64,000 nt of DNA from Helicobacter mesocricetorum. GTDB taxonomy: Bacteria > Campylobacterota > Campylobacteria > Campylobacterales > Helicobacteraceae. The notes beneath the pieces were generated by a model that worked only from the letters and a program-made list of their open reading frames with translations, had not been told where the DNA came from and searched no databases. Shown here piece by piece: positions 8,501 through 15,998 of this stretch. The stretch covers positions 1-64,000 of the forward strand of contig NZ_FZPJ01000006.1 in assembly GCF_900198605.1 (NCBI RefSeq), given 5' to 3'. The position numbers were made by a program, and so were the translations under genes. Within the stretch, counting starts at the first letter, position 1, and each line of letters starts with the position of its first letter.

Positions 8501-8649
8501 TAAATGACGGAAAAACCTCTATTAGCTACATACAAAGACGACTAGGTATTGGATACAATAAGGCAGCAAATATTATCGAACAAATGCAAACAAGAGGATT
8601 TTTAAGTGAGCCAAATGCAAAAGGTGTGCGAGAGATTTTAGAAAAATAG
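5524..8649 (+). CDS. ftsK: DNA translocase FtsK
   Basis: FtsK pumps chromosomal DNA at the division septum and positions dif sites for dimer resolution. The 1041-residue protein has about four N-terminal membrane segments (residues about 8-130). A very long linker rich in proline, glutamine, lysine and glutamate follows (about 170-600). The motor carries Walker A GTTGSGKS at about 734-741 and Walker B VVIIDELADLMM near 840. A C-terminal winged-helix gamma domain (about 975-1041) binds polar DNA motifs. The linker makes it longer than the H. pylori protein as I recall it. The start is a TTG. The nearest Shine-Dalgarno-like AGAGG (5504-5508) is 15 nt upstream, too far for a good fit, so the true start is not certain. 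Confidence 0.95.
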   Translation: MPKLNYRITFIAFLIISGIFSIFGSLGWLGNFGQSYANLHFKLFGYLGYIWLFFLAYLCAKINYPLKFNQQFLEKSLGISLIIIALLMLQSLFLTDSGMFGIALNSILQPLIRAVGVFLLSCIILSLGIMLFLQINFKESYSLFIKDIKKDWNNLSKNLSFYKKLQNLFSYSKNSLNKIQSSSPSPRPLTLEELIDRSSQNQENFHQPKEEEKNQDIQDQDIQDNAKEDMLLMPSPNTTESIDEARDGSELLIYEKDEQSSEESFLEEEKEDISSKIRLIPIKDIQQKNLQNFVHIDPKDAMERLKKIEKTLYKEPQSQENTLKLIPKSEIQSPQPPEQPVEFIKEPPKESKKIKPIKTYPKDLYSPKPFSAYLEDNNTPTKEIIPSINEDTTLPNTIFYYTKKDTQTPQEMPQEEKIPQTTEYLQNTPLTAPTTQTTEDPSKENHTKSDLPTTTPIQTESKTSQSLPQNRTYESPKNYSTDFFCNNEIPLYGLTNVTPHHQIPTPQNPSPNPIDTQPKQDKVQSTPTPLQSQDISQELPPKETSSAKTPQVPQIKTLKENEALLHQMDYNATQESKDQNFILPKLDFLQLPKEERIEIDESEIDKKINDLLSKLRMFKIEGDIVCTYSGPIVTTFEFRPSPNVKVSRILTLQDDLAMALRAKTIRIQAPVPGKDVVGIEIPNNQIQTIYLREILENDLFQSSTSPLTLALGKDIVGNPFITDLKKLPHLLIAGTTGSGKSVGINAMILSLLYKNTPDELKLIMIDPKMLEFSIYNDIPHLLTPVITQPKKAIIALDNTVKEMERRYALMSEVRTKNIEGYNQKAQIEGFEPFPYIVVIIDELADLMMSGGKEAEISISRLAQMARASGIHLIVATQRPSVDVVTGIIKANLPSRISYKVGQKIDSKVILDTFGAESLLGKGDMLFTPPSGGIVRLHAPWSTEQEIEEIVNFIKSQRSANYDENFTPSEDETLGLRYEGETDELYEEAKQIILNDGKTSISYIQRRLGIGYNKAANIIEQMQTRGFLSEPNAKGVREILEK

Positions 8650-8815
8650 TTAAAATCCCTCCCTTAAAAACTCCATTTTAGAGATTTATCAAAGTTTTAC
8701 ATCATTAAACCTCACACTTAAGACAAAATGCACTATTGCACACAAATAAATACACCCAAAACACGTACACTCAAGCAATATCTTGGAAACAATATCTTAA
8801 AAGTTAAAAATATAA

Positions 8816-8831
8816 TGGAATCCTTTTTGCT
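8816..8831 (+). promoter_or_regulatory. Sigma54 (RpoN)-type promoter
   Basis: The sequence TGGAATCCTTTTTGCT has GG at 8817-8818 and GC at 8829-8830 with exactly 10 nt between, the -24/-12 geometry of sigma54 promoters. It lies 34 bp before the ATG of the unknown gene at 8865. In Helicobacter and Campylobacter RpoN mainly drives middle-class flagellar genes. Confidence 0.7.
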
Positions 8832-8864
8832 TTGTCCTCTAAAGATTAAAATTTAGAGGATATT

Positions 8865-9458
8865 ATGGTTATAAATCAAGGCTTAGGTGCTCTTAATGAT
8901 GTATTCAATGAAGCAAATCGCCTCTTAAGCAATGAGAAAAAAGCTTCCATTTCATCACAAAAGCTAGATAAAATCACTCCTAAAACTCAAGAATCCCCAA
9001 AAAATGAGGAAAATGCAGCACAACAAGAGCGAACCACTTATGGGCTAATTAGCTTAGAGCTTATGAATGATGAACAATACAGAGCCTTCCAAAGAGTAAC
9101 TGCAAGTATGTCGCATAATGAAAAAATCTCCATCGCCCAAATGCTAACAAGGGCTGGAAATTTAAATGTGAGTGTGGAGAGGATTAAACAGCAAGAGAAA
9201 AACTTAGCCCAAGAAGAAGTCAAAGGATTTTTAGGCATTACTCAACAAGGATGGGAAAATATCGCCAAAGACTTTCAAAACAATCTTAACAATCTAAACC
9301 ACGATAATAATCTCTACTCTAAAACTTATAATAAGAATCCAACAAGCAATTATAATGATATTTTAAGAAAAAACCAAGACGCCAAAACACAAAGAATCTT
9401 GCGGGAATTTGCCCATGCAATCCACCTTGGCAATACACAAATTGACACTTTAAGCTAA
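8865..9458 (+). CDS. Unknown protein, candidate RpoN-dependent flagellar-regulon gene
   Basis: This 197-residue soluble protein is not recognised. It has no signal peptide or membrane segment. The N-terminal third is polar and low complexity (residues about 20-55). The centre reads YGLISLELMNDEQYRAF and continues with SMSHNEKISIAQMLTRAG, a compact helical domain. The C-terminal third is asparagine-rich. The start is well supported by AGAGGAT just upstream of ATG. The gene stands alone between ftsK and the tRNA cluster, behind a well-spaced sigma54 promoter. That suggests co-expression with hook and basal-body genes, but it is inference from the promoter only; the protein shows no flagellar motif I can name. 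Confidence 0.8.
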   Translation: MVINQGLGALNDVFNEANRLLSNEKKASISSQKLDKITPKTQESPKNEENAAQQERTTYGLISLELMNDEQYRAFQRVTASMSHNEKISIAQMLTRAGNLNVSVERIKQQEKNLAQEEVKGFLGITQQGWENIAKDFQNNLNNLNHDNNLYSKTYNKNPTSNYNDILRKNQDAKTQRILREFAHAIHLGNTQIDTLS

Positions 9459-9518
9459 TACTCTTTAATGATAATTTAAAACAAAAATGCTACAATTCAC
9501 TTCTTTTTTGTTTGGTAT

Positions 9519-9596
9519 GCCAAGGTAGCTCAGCTGGTTTAGAGCGCTGGTCTCATAAGCCGGAGGTCGGGGGTTCGAGTCCCCCCTTTGGTACCA
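9519..9596 (+). tRNA. tRNA-Met (anticodon CAT)
   Basis: The acceptor GCCAAGG pairs with CTTTGGT, the T arm is GGGGG-TTCGAGT-CCCCC, and CCA is encoded at 9594-9596. The anticodon loop CTCATAA places CAT at 9554-9556. The first base pair is G-U, unlike the unpaired position of initiator tRNA, so this is elongator Met, or Ile with a lysidine-modified CAU, which sequence reading cannot fully exclude. Confidence 0.9.
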
Positions 9597-9599
9597 AAT

Positions 9600-9676
9600 G
9601 CGCTCATAGCTCAGCTGGATAGAGCAACGGCCTTCTAAGCCGTAGGTCAGAGGTTCGAATCCTCTTGGGCGTACCA
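9600..9676 (+). tRNA. tRNA-Arg (anticodon TCT)
   Basis: The acceptor GCGCTCA pairs with TGGGCGT. The anticodon stem-loop ACGGC-CTTCTAA-GCCGT gives TCT. The T arm carries TTCGAAT and CCA is encoded. It lies 3 bp after tRNA-Met on the same strand, so both are probably cut from one transcript. Confidence 0.93.
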
Positions 9677-9783
9677 TTATTTACACACCATTGCTTACTT
9701 TATCCACAATAACTTTATGATTATATAGCTTGATATTTAGGAAACTTATCAGAGTAGAGACGATACAAAAGAAAATAATAAAA

Positions 9784-9860
9784 TGGCGGAGCGGACGGGG
9801 CTCGAACCCGCGACCCCCTGCGTGACAGGCAGGTATTCTAACCAGCTGAACTACCGCTCC
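9784..9860 (-). tRNA. tRNA-Asp (anticodon GTC)
   Basis: On the minus strand the acceptor GGAGCGG pairs with CCGCTCC. The anticodon stem-loop CTGCCTGTCACGCAG gives GTC, the T arm contains TTCGAGC and CCA is encoded. It is the last of four minus-strand tRNA genes transcribed together (Lys, Glu, Val, Asp). Confidence 0.94.
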
Positions 9861-9862
9861 AA

Positions 9863-9938
9863 TGGTGGTCGCTATAAGACTCGAACTTATGACATCCACC
9901 TTGTAAGGGTGGCACTCTACCAACTGAGCTAAGCGACC
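9863..9938 (-). tRNA. tRNA-Val (anticodon TAC)
   Basis: The minus-strand acceptor GGTCGCT pairs with AGCGACC. The anticodon loop in CACCCTTACAAGGTG gives TAC, the T arm holds TTCGAGT and CCA is encoded. It is separated by 2 bp from tRNA-Asp. Confidence 0.94.
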
Positions 9939-9969
9939 ATTTTGAAGTTAAACCAGTATGTAATAAAAG

Positions 9970-10044
9970 TGGTGACTCCTAGGGGACTCGAACCCCTGTA
10001 GCCACCGTGAAAGGGTGGTATCCTAACCGCTAGATGAAGGAGCC
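9970..10044 (-). tRNA. tRNA-Glu (anticodon TTC)
   Basis: The minus-strand acceptor GGCTCCT pairs with AGGAGTC. The anticodon stem-loop CCACCCTTTCACGGTGG gives TTC, the T arm contains TTCGAGT and CCA is encoded. Confidence 0.94.
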
Positions 10045-10057
10045 ACTTTTATTTAAG

Positions 10058-10133
10058 TGGTGACCCGCGTTGGATTCGAACCAACGGCCCATTCCTTAAA
10101 AGGGAATTGCTCTACCAACTGAGCTAGCGGGTC
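10058..10133 (-). tRNA. tRNA-Lys (anticodon TTT)
   Basis: The minus-strand acceptor GACCCGC pairs with GCGGGTC. The anticodon stem-loop ATTCCCTTTTAAGGAAT gives TTT, the T arm contains TTCGAAT and CCA is encoded. It is first of the four minus-strand tRNA genes and lies downstream of the cinA-like gene. Confidence 0.94.
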
Positions 10134-10187
10134 TTTTAAATTCTAAAACAAAAAGAGTTGCAATTATATAGATAAAATATCCAAAAG

Positions 10188-11213
10188 TCAATAGACTTCT
10201 AAAAAAACCTTTAAGAATAAACCATAGGCATATAAACAAGCTTGCTCTTGTATATAATTCCTATCACCTTTAAAAAGAACGGATTCGATAACTTCTTTAC
10301 CGCTTTTGGATTTTACACCTATAAAAACTAATCCAACAGGCTTATTAATACTGCCTCCATTAGGTCCAGCAATACCACTTGTAGCAATAGCAAAATCTGC
10401 AGATGAAATCTCTAAAGCCCCATCTAACATCTCTCTAACAACCATTTCACTAACTGCACCAAAACTCATAAGACTATTAGAAGAAACTTTTAGCCAAGAT
10501 TCTTTAACGATATTAGCATAACTTATTACCCCACCATCAAAAACCTCACTAGCACCAGATTCCTTTGTTAAATAATAAGCTAATAATCCACCTGTGCAAC
10601 TCTCTGCTGTTGTAACTTTCTGACAAGAAGTTTTTAAAAGATGAATAATAGTTTTTGCCAAATTAAAACTAGGGATAATTTTATTCCTAAAAATACTATT
10701 AACTTCTAGCAAAAAATTTTCTAAATCCCCATTTTTGGCGACTAAAATCTCCAATCCTGAAAAATCACTCATTATCTCTAAATCTACTTTAAAAGTGCGC
10801 ATTGTAGGTTTAAGTAGCTCTAAAGCACTCTTGCAATCCAACCCCAAGAGAAATAAAACAAGGTATTTATTGCAAATGCCTAAAAAATCTTCAGAATTTT
10901 TAGGATAATCTTGCAAAAATATTTTTTTCTCTCCATAAAACACCTTATAAGTATCAACTTCTTCTTGTATGGACACTCTATAATTTTGGTGAAACCACTC
11001 TAAGATTGAGGGAAAATGTCCTTTTGGGGATAAAATCAAACATTGTTTAGAACTTTGTAATACAAACCTTAGAGCATCAAAATCCATAGGATCTAAATCA
11101 GAAAAAATGATTTTATGAATCTTTCCAAATATCTCTTCTCCATAACGTATGGAAAAATCTCTAAGGGGCTTTAGAGTATAAAATTTCTCGCCAACACAAA
11201 ATAAACTATTCAA
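10188..11213 (-). CDS. CinA-family protein (C-terminal nicotinamide-nucleotide amidase domain)
   Basis: The C-terminal half (residues about 185-341) carries the CinA/PncC signature VTTAESCTGGLLAYYLT, then GGVISYANIVKESWL, VSEMVVREMLDGALE and FAIATSGIAGPNGG. This domain deamidates nicotinamide mononucleotide to recycle NAD. The N-terminal 180 residues lack the recognisable molybdopterin-binding (COG1058) motifs of full-length CinA and may be a diverged version. The start is a TTG preceded by AAGGATTAGAAA, a good ribosome-binding site at proper spacing. It is divergent from ppk2, and the minus-strand tRNA cluster lies downstream. Confidence 0.8.
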   Translation of the reverse strand: MNSLFCVGEKFYTLKPLRDFSIRYGEEIFGKIHKIIFSDLDPMDFDALRFVLQSSKQCLILSPKGHFPSILEWFHQNYRVSIQEEVDTYKVFYGEKKIFLQDYPKNSEDFLGICNKYLVLFLLGLDCKSALELLKPTMRTFKVDLEIMSDFSGLEILVAKNGDLENFLLEVNSIFRNKIIPSFNLAKTIIHLLKTSCQKVTTAESCTGGLLAYYLTKESGASEVFDGGVISYANIVKESWLKVSSNSLMSFGAVSEMVVREMLDGALEISSADFAIATSGIAGPNGGSINKPVGLVFIGVKSKSGKEVIESVLFKGDRNYIQEQACLYAYGLFLKVFLEVY

Positions 11214-11290
11214 TTTCTAATCCTTAAGGTAAAATTTTATCTTTTTAATAGTAAAATAAATTAACTTTAGAATTTATTGCGGAGGTAATT

Positions 11291-12163
11291 ATGAGCAAGG
11301 TTTTAGTCGTTAGACCAGAAGATGAAAATCCAGAAGAAGTGTATAACTCAAAAGGAAAGTTAAATAAAAAATTTTACGAAAAAGAGATAGAAAAGCTACA
11401 AATAGAACTTATTAAACTGCAAAATTGGGTTAAAAAGCATCAAAAAAAGATTATTGTAATCCTAGAAGGAAGAGATGCAGCTGGAAAGGGTGGAACTATC
11501 AAAGCCTTAAGAGAACATCTAAATCCCAGAGGTGCAAGAGTAGTAGCACTACAAAAACCAAGTGATGTAGAAAAAACACAATGGTATTTTCAAAGATACA
11601 TTGATGAATTACCCAATGGTGGAGAAATAGTATTTTTTGATAGAAGCTGGTATAATCGCGCTGGAGTAGAAAAAGTAATGAACTTTTGCTCAAATGAACA
11701 ATATAAAGAATTCATCATTCAAGTTTCTCATTTGGAACAAATGCTTATTGAAAGTGGCTATATTTTATTTAAATTCTTCTTAGATGTCGGGAGAGAAGAG
11801 CAAAGAAAGAGAATAGAAAGCCGTAAAGATGAACCACTAAAACGATGGAAACTAAGCCCTATTGATGAACTTTCGCTTAATTTATGGGATGAATATACAG
11901 AAGCTTTTGAAAAAATGTTTTCTCGCACACATACTCCTTTTGCACCTTGGCTTATCATAGATTCAAATGATAAAAAACGCGCAAGAATAAATCTTGCTAG
12001 AATTCTCTTATCAAAGATTGATTATGAAGATAAAGACGCTACAAGTGTTTGCTTATTAGCTGACCCGGGAATTGTTACTCATTATTCCAGCGTAAAAACA
12101 TTTTCCACAGAAGATAAAAAAGAGAAAGAAAAAGAAAAAAAGGAAAAGAAAAAGAAAAAATAA
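11291..12163 (+). CDS. ppk2: Polyphosphate kinase 2
   Basis: PPK2 transfers phosphate between polyphosphate and nucleoside diphosphates and usually favours nucleotide synthesis. The Walker A motif EGRDAAGKGGT is at residues 59-69, the lid/Walker B motif FFDRSWYNRAGVEKVM at 115-130, and KPSDVEKTQWYFQRY in between. The 290-residue single-domain form fits the class found in Campylobacter. The start ATG follows GCGGAGGTAATT, a strong Shine-Dalgarno sequence. The C-terminal 17 residues are almost entirely lysine and glutamate (EDKKEKEKEKKEKKKKK), encoded by an A/G-only DNA stretch prone to slippage. Such a basic tail could bind polyphosphate, which is speculation. An 11-bp inverted repeat after the stop probably terminates transcription. 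Confidence 0.95.
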   Translation: MSKVLVVRPEDENPEEVYNSKGKLNKKFYEKEIEKLQIELIKLQNWVKKHQKKIIVILEGRDAAGKGGTIKALREHLNPRGARVVALQKPSDVEKTQWYFQRYIDELPNGGEIVFFDRSWYNRAGVEKVMNFCSNEQYKEFIIQVSHLEQMLIESGYILFKFFLDVGREEQRKRIESRKDEPLKRWKLSPIDELSLNLWDEYTEAFEKMFSRTHTPFAPWLIIDSNDKKRARINLARILLSKIDYEDKDATSVCLLADPGIVTHYSSVKTFSTEDKKEKEKEKKEKKKKK

Positions 12164-12173
12164 AATGATTAAA

Positions 12174-12200
12174 GCTTTTTAATCTTAACGATTAAAAAGC
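12174..12200. terminator. Bidirectional terminator-like hairpin between ppk2 and pldA
   Basis: A perfect 11-bp inverted repeat, GCTTTTTAATC and GATTAAAAAGC, encloses a 5-nt loop. It sits between convergent genes and overlaps the pldA stop codon. The T-rich arm provides a U run in either direction. Confidence 0.65.
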
Positions 12201-13291
12201 ACACCTATCCCAACTCGATTAATAGAATTATTATAATCTCTCAAACTCTCCCCATAACCATTAAAATACTGCAAATAAAAGTAAAGATTCTTATAAATAG
12301 GATAAGAATAATCTACTAAAACAGCACCTTTATTAGAATATTTTAAATTATTCCTTATAGAAAAAGTAAAAAGATGCTTAGAGTATAAATACCCCAAAAA
12401 CAACTCTCCAAAACCTAAATAATTTGTAATATCAGGATTATCATCTTTATCCCTATTCTCTGGTATTCTATACCACATTTTTAGACCCATAATAAAATCA
12501 TTCTTACTATAAATCCCTTTGATAAAAAGTCTATCCCAACTCCTAGAATTCAATACATCTCCCCCATTGCTTTGATGCATATAGCCAACATCGATTCTAT
12601 GGAAAAACAAAGGATAATCTTTAATGGGATAACTAAGATAGAGTTTTGGCTCATAATTACTCTCCCGAAATGGTCGCGAATTTTCATTATCATAAAGTTG
12701 CCAAAAACTCCTTTGCGTGTAAGCAAAATATAAATCCAAATCTTCAATAAATAAACTGCTATACAATCGTTTTTTGATACTAATTTGAAACTTTGCTTCC
12801 ACTTTTTTGCCTTGTTTTGTCTCTTTATTATTAGTTGCATTAAAGGGTAAAGCATAATTAAATTTATCTGGCTCAAACCCTAAAAATTCACCAAAAAACC
12901 GATTGCGCTCAAAATAACTCTCATAAGCAGTTTTTTGATGAACTTCTATGGCATTACTATCAGATGAATTATTTTTATCTATCTCCATTTTATCTTCTAA
13001 ATTACTATTTTTTAAGGATTGGACAAGTTCATCTTGCGGGGTATTTGGGGAATCATCTTGTAAGATAGTAATATAAAAATTTTCATTATCAGGGAGTGTC
13101 AAATGGAGATTTTTTGTTTGCTGTGTATTGACATCTATAATCTCTTTAATCTTCATATTGCTATCTAAAATAAGAAATTTTAAATTTTTATCAGGCTGAA
13201 ACTTAAAATTCTCCTCATCAATATCAATTTGTCCGCTAAACAAATACATTAAAGATGCTAAAAATAAAAGTATAATTTTTATAACTTGCAC
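12185..13291 (-). CDS. pldA: Outer membrane phospholipase A (PldA)
   Basis: The N-terminal signal peptide (IILLFLASLMYLFSG) and the C-terminal half of alternating beta strands fit a 12-strand outer membrane barrel. The active-site motif YMHQSNGG supplies His239 and Ser241, and SRSWDRLF follows. The enzyme hydrolyses phospholipids in the outer leaflet and affects membrane stability and, in H. pylori, acid adaptation. At the position of the E. coli catalytic Asn156 (14 residues after the His) this protein has Asp253. An N-terminal extension of about 100 residues is rich in Asn, Asp and Ser. No homopolymer tract of the kind that switches H. pylori pldA is visible. Confidence 0.88.
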   Translation of the reverse strand: MQVIKIILLFLASLMYLFSGQIDIDEENFKFQPDKNLKFLILDSNMKIKEIIDVNTQQTKNLHLTLPDNENFYITILQDDSPNTPQDELVQSLKNSNLEDKMEIDKNNSSDSNAIEVHQKTAYESYFERNRFFGEFLGFEPDKFNYALPFNATNNKETKQGKKVEAKFQISIKKRLYSSLFIEDLDLYFAYTQRSFWQLYDNENSRPFRESNYEPKLYLSYPIKDYPLFFHRIDVGYMHQSNGGDVLNSRSWDRLFIKGIYSKNDFIMGLKMWYRIPENRDKDDNPDITNYLGFGELFLGYLYSKHLFTFSIRNNLKYSNKGAVLVDYSYPIYKNLYFYLQYFNGYGESLRDYNNSINRVGIGVLFNR

Positions 13292-13394
13292 AACAAAGAT
13301 CCAGATTAAATTTTTAAGAAAGGTGATAAATTATAACAACTTACAAAAACTTTTGTCAATTCTTTAATAGTGTGTATTTTAAGTTAATTTAAAA

Positions 13395-13400
13395 TATAAT
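13395..13400 (+). promoter_or_regulatory. Probable sigma70 -10 box for the capsule export operon
   Basis: A perfect TATAAT sits 47 bp before the kpsM start, in the divergent gap between pldA and kpsM. As usual in Helicobacter there is no clear -35, only T-rich DNA upstream. Confidence 0.5.
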
Positions 13401-13446
13401 AGCAGGAGTGTTAAGATTTGATAAATTATAGATAAATAGGCTTTAG

Positions 13447-14211
13447 ATGACACACATTATTGGTGCTTTGTTTTTACGTGAGTTAAAAACACGATTTGGA
13501 AAAAACAAGAGACTTGGTTATTTTTGGGTAATTGGCGAACCAATGTCTCATATTATTTTTTTTCTTATTATTTTCACACTTATTCGTGTTAGAGACATTC
13601 CACAAGTCCCCATTGAAATGTTTTTAGTAACCGGATTTGTCCCTTTTTTTATGTTTAGAAATATTATCCAACAAATTATGGCAGGAGTTTCGGCTAATCT
13701 TGCCTTAATGGCATACAAACCCGTTAAGCCCATTCATATTTTCATTGCTAGGGCATTATTAGAAGTATGTATTTACTTCACGGTTTTTGTCTTATTTATG
13801 ATTGGTTTTGGTTGGTTTTTAGATTTACCCATTTTACCTATGAATTTTTTAGAAGTTGCAACTGCCTTTATAGGACTAGCACTCTTGGGTTTTAGCTTAG
13901 GAGTTTGTTTGGCTTTCCTTAGTAGCGAATTAGAATATACACAAATCTTTATTAACTATGGAATCAATATCTTGTATTTTGCTTCGGCTGTTTTATATCC
14001 TCTATGGATTTTGCCTAATCATATTGTAGATGTTTTACTTTATAATCCCATATTACAATTCCTAGAAATTCTTCGAGAGAATTATTTTAGAGGGTATCCT
14101 ACTATATCAGGCGTTAGTTTCATCTATCCTTTCTCCTTTAGTATCATTTTGCTTTTTATGGGGCTTTGGTATTATTATTTTAGGTATAAATACTTAGGAC
14201 GCATTAAATGA
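13447..14211 (+). CDS. kpsM: Capsule polysaccharide export permease KpsM
   Basis: This 254-residue ABC-2 type permease has about six hydrophobic segments and no ATPase motif. It starts with the typical cytosolic stretch LFLRELKTRFGKNKRLGYFW. With KpsT it moves lipid-linked capsule polysaccharide across the inner membrane. It is the first gene of kpsM-kpsT-kpsE-kpsD, and its stop overlaps the kpsT start by 4 bp. No poly-G tract is present in it, unlike phase-variable kpsM genes reported in some Campylobacter strains. Confidence 0.93.
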   Translation: MTHIIGALFLRELKTRFGKNKRLGYFWVIGEPMSHIIFFLIIFTLIRVRDIPQVPIEMFLVTGFVPFFMFRNIIQQIMAGVSANLALMAYKPVKPIHIFIARALLEVCIYFTVFVLFMIGFGWFLDLPILPMNFLEVATAFIGLALLGFSLGVCLAFLSSELEYTQIFINYGINILYFASAVLYPLWILPNHIVDVLLYNPILQFLEILRENYFRGYPTISGVSFIYPFSFSIILLFMGLWYYYFRYKYLGRIK

Positions 14212-14867
14212 TTACACTTAAAAATGTTACAAAATCCTATCCATTAAGTAATGGAAAAAGGCACTATGTGTTTAAAGACTTAAGCTTTGAATTCCCTGAT
14301 GATTGCAGCATTGGACTTATGGGTAAAAATGGTGCTGGAAAATCCACTTTAATGCGAATACTAGGAGGAATGGATATGCCAGATAGAGGCAAAGTCATTA
14401 CAGACAAAAAAATATCTTTTCCCATAGGACTTGGCTCCTCTTTTCAAGCTTCTCTTAGTGCAAGAGATAACATAAAATTCCTTGCACGAGTTTATGGCAA
14501 TAAAGGGGATAAACTAAGAGAAAAAGTTGCTTTTGTAGAAGACTTTGCAGATATTGGGAAGTTTTTTGATGAGCCTGTTGGGATTCTCTCTTCTGGTATG
14601 CGTGCTAGAGTAACCTTTGGAATGAGTATGGCTTTTGACTTTGATTATTATTTAGTAGATGAAGCAGGAGCGGTTGGAGACCCTACTTTTAAGAAAAAAA
14701 GCGAAGCACTTTATCAAGAAAAGCTAAGTAACGCAAAGGTTATTATTGTATCTCACAATGTGGCAGAGATTAAAAAATGGTGTGATAAAATTATCATTTT
14801 AAAAGAAGGGATTGCTACAATATATGACGATGTTGATGAAGGTATCCAAATCTATCAAGGACAATAA
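14208..14867 (+). CDS. kpsT: Capsule polysaccharide export ATPase KpsT
   Basis: This 219-residue ABC ATPase has Walker A GKNGAGKSTLMR at about residues 39-50, the signature LSSGMRARVTFG, Walker B YYLVDEAGAVGDP and the switch histidine in VSHNVAEI. The reduced size and the LSSGMRAR form are typical of polysaccharide exporters. It powers KpsM. It overlaps kpsM by 4 bp and abuts kpsE with no gap. Confidence 0.95.
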   Translation: MITLKNVTKSYPLSNGKRHYVFKDLSFEFPDDCSIGLMGKNGAGKSTLMRILGGMDMPDRGKVITDKKISFPIGLGSSFQASLSARDNIKFLARVYGNKGDKLREKVAFVEDFADIGKFFDEPVGILSSGMRARVTFGMSMAFDFDYYLVDEAGAVGDPTFKKKSEALYQEKLSNAKVIIVSHNVAEIKKWCDKIIILKEGIATIYDDVDEGIQIYQGQ

Positions 14868-15998
14868 ATGGGAAAATTAGAAAGATTATTTCAAAAACAA
14901 CCCACTTTTCAAAAGACATTGCCCTTTTTAAAAAGCTTTAAAATCATTTATGTATTAATGATTCCAGTTATTATTTATTATCTATTCATCGCCTCTGATC
15001 GCTATGTAAGCTCTATGATTTTGAGTGTTCGATCCATCAGCGGTGATATTGCACCTGCTTTGGGGTTAGCCTCTCTTGTAGGTGTCCATACAGGTGCTAG
15101 AGAAGATATTTTATTCTTACAGCAGTATATTCACTCCGTAGATATGCTAAAGTTATTAGATAAAGAGATTAATCTACACACACTCTACCAAAACCAAAAA
15201 CTAGATTTTTTCTATACCCTCTCCCAAGAAGATAGTATAGAAAACTTCCTAAAATTCTATCAAAATCGGACAAAAATTGTATTAAATCAAGATACTGGAT
15301 TATTAGAAATTCAAGTTGAGGGCTTCACTCCCCAAGATTCACAAACCATTGCTAATGCCATCTTAAAAGAATCAGAACGTTTTATTAATGAAATCTCTCA
15401 CAAAGCCGCTAGAGAGCAAATGATTTTTGCAGAAAAAGAACTCTCCAATGCCAAGGAACGATTACAAAACTCTCAAAATGCTTTATTGACTTTTCAAAGT
15501 CAATATGGAGTCTTTGACCCTTTAAAACAAGCTGAAGCTAAAGCCAAATTAACGGCTGATATTGAAGGCAAATTAGCCCAAAAAGAATCCGAACTCTTTA
15601 CAATACAAAGCTATCTTAACGATAACGCACCGCAAATTATTCTATTAAAATCCGAAATTGAAGCCCTTAAAAGACAATTAAATAAAGAAGTTTCAAAAAT
15701 CGTCTCTTCTAAAACCTCTCAACGACTGAATGATTTGATAGCTAAATTCCAAGATTTAAGTATTGAAGTAAAATTTGCACAAGATGCTTATACTACCGCT
15801 TTAAAAGCTATTGAATCAGCACGTATTGAATCTAGTCGTAAGATTAAACAACTTATTGTCATACAAGGAGCTAATGAGCCACAATCCCCGACTTATCCAA
15901 AAAAGTTATATAATATTCTTACGATTTTTGCTATCTTAGCACTTTTATTTGGGATTATAAAACTCATCAATATGATTATAGAGGAGCACAGATACTAA
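14868..15998 (+). CDS. kpsE: Capsule export inner-membrane protein KpsE (PCP family)
   Basis: This 376-residue protein has a transmembrane segment near each end (residues about 26-45 and 346-370) and a long periplasmic coiled coil between them (about 170-330). This is the layout of polysaccharide co-polymerases. It bridges the KpsMT transporter to the outer-membrane channel KpsD. The motif PQSPTYPKK just before the last membrane helix is typical. It ends in a 1-bp overlap with kpsD. Confidence 0.92.
   Translation: MGKLERLFQKQPTFQKTLPFLKSFKIIYVLMIPVIIYYLFIASDRYVSSMILSVRSISGDIAPALGLASLVGVHTGAREDILFLQQYIHSVDMLKLLDKEINLHTLYQNQKLDFFYTLSQEDSIENFLKFYQNRTKIVLNQDTGLLEIQVEGFTPQDSQTIANAILKESERFINEISHKAAREQMIFAEKELSNAKERLQNSQNALLTFQSQYGVFDPLKQAEAKAKLTADIEGKLAQKESELFTIQSYLNDNAPQIILLKSEIEALKRQLNKEVSKIVSSKTSQRLNDLIAKFQDLSIEVKFAQDAYTTALKAIESARIESSRKIKQLIVIQGANEPQSPTYPKKLYNILTIFAILALLFGIIKLINMIIEEHRY

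Noticed and set aside
9465-9923. Two minus-strand frames of 70 and 80 codons over the tRNA cluster, reading RGFEPLTYGLEGRCS and PACHAGGRGFEPRPL
   Set aside because: They are translations of tRNA genes, a well-known source of false proteins; no ribosome-binding site or independent coding signal.
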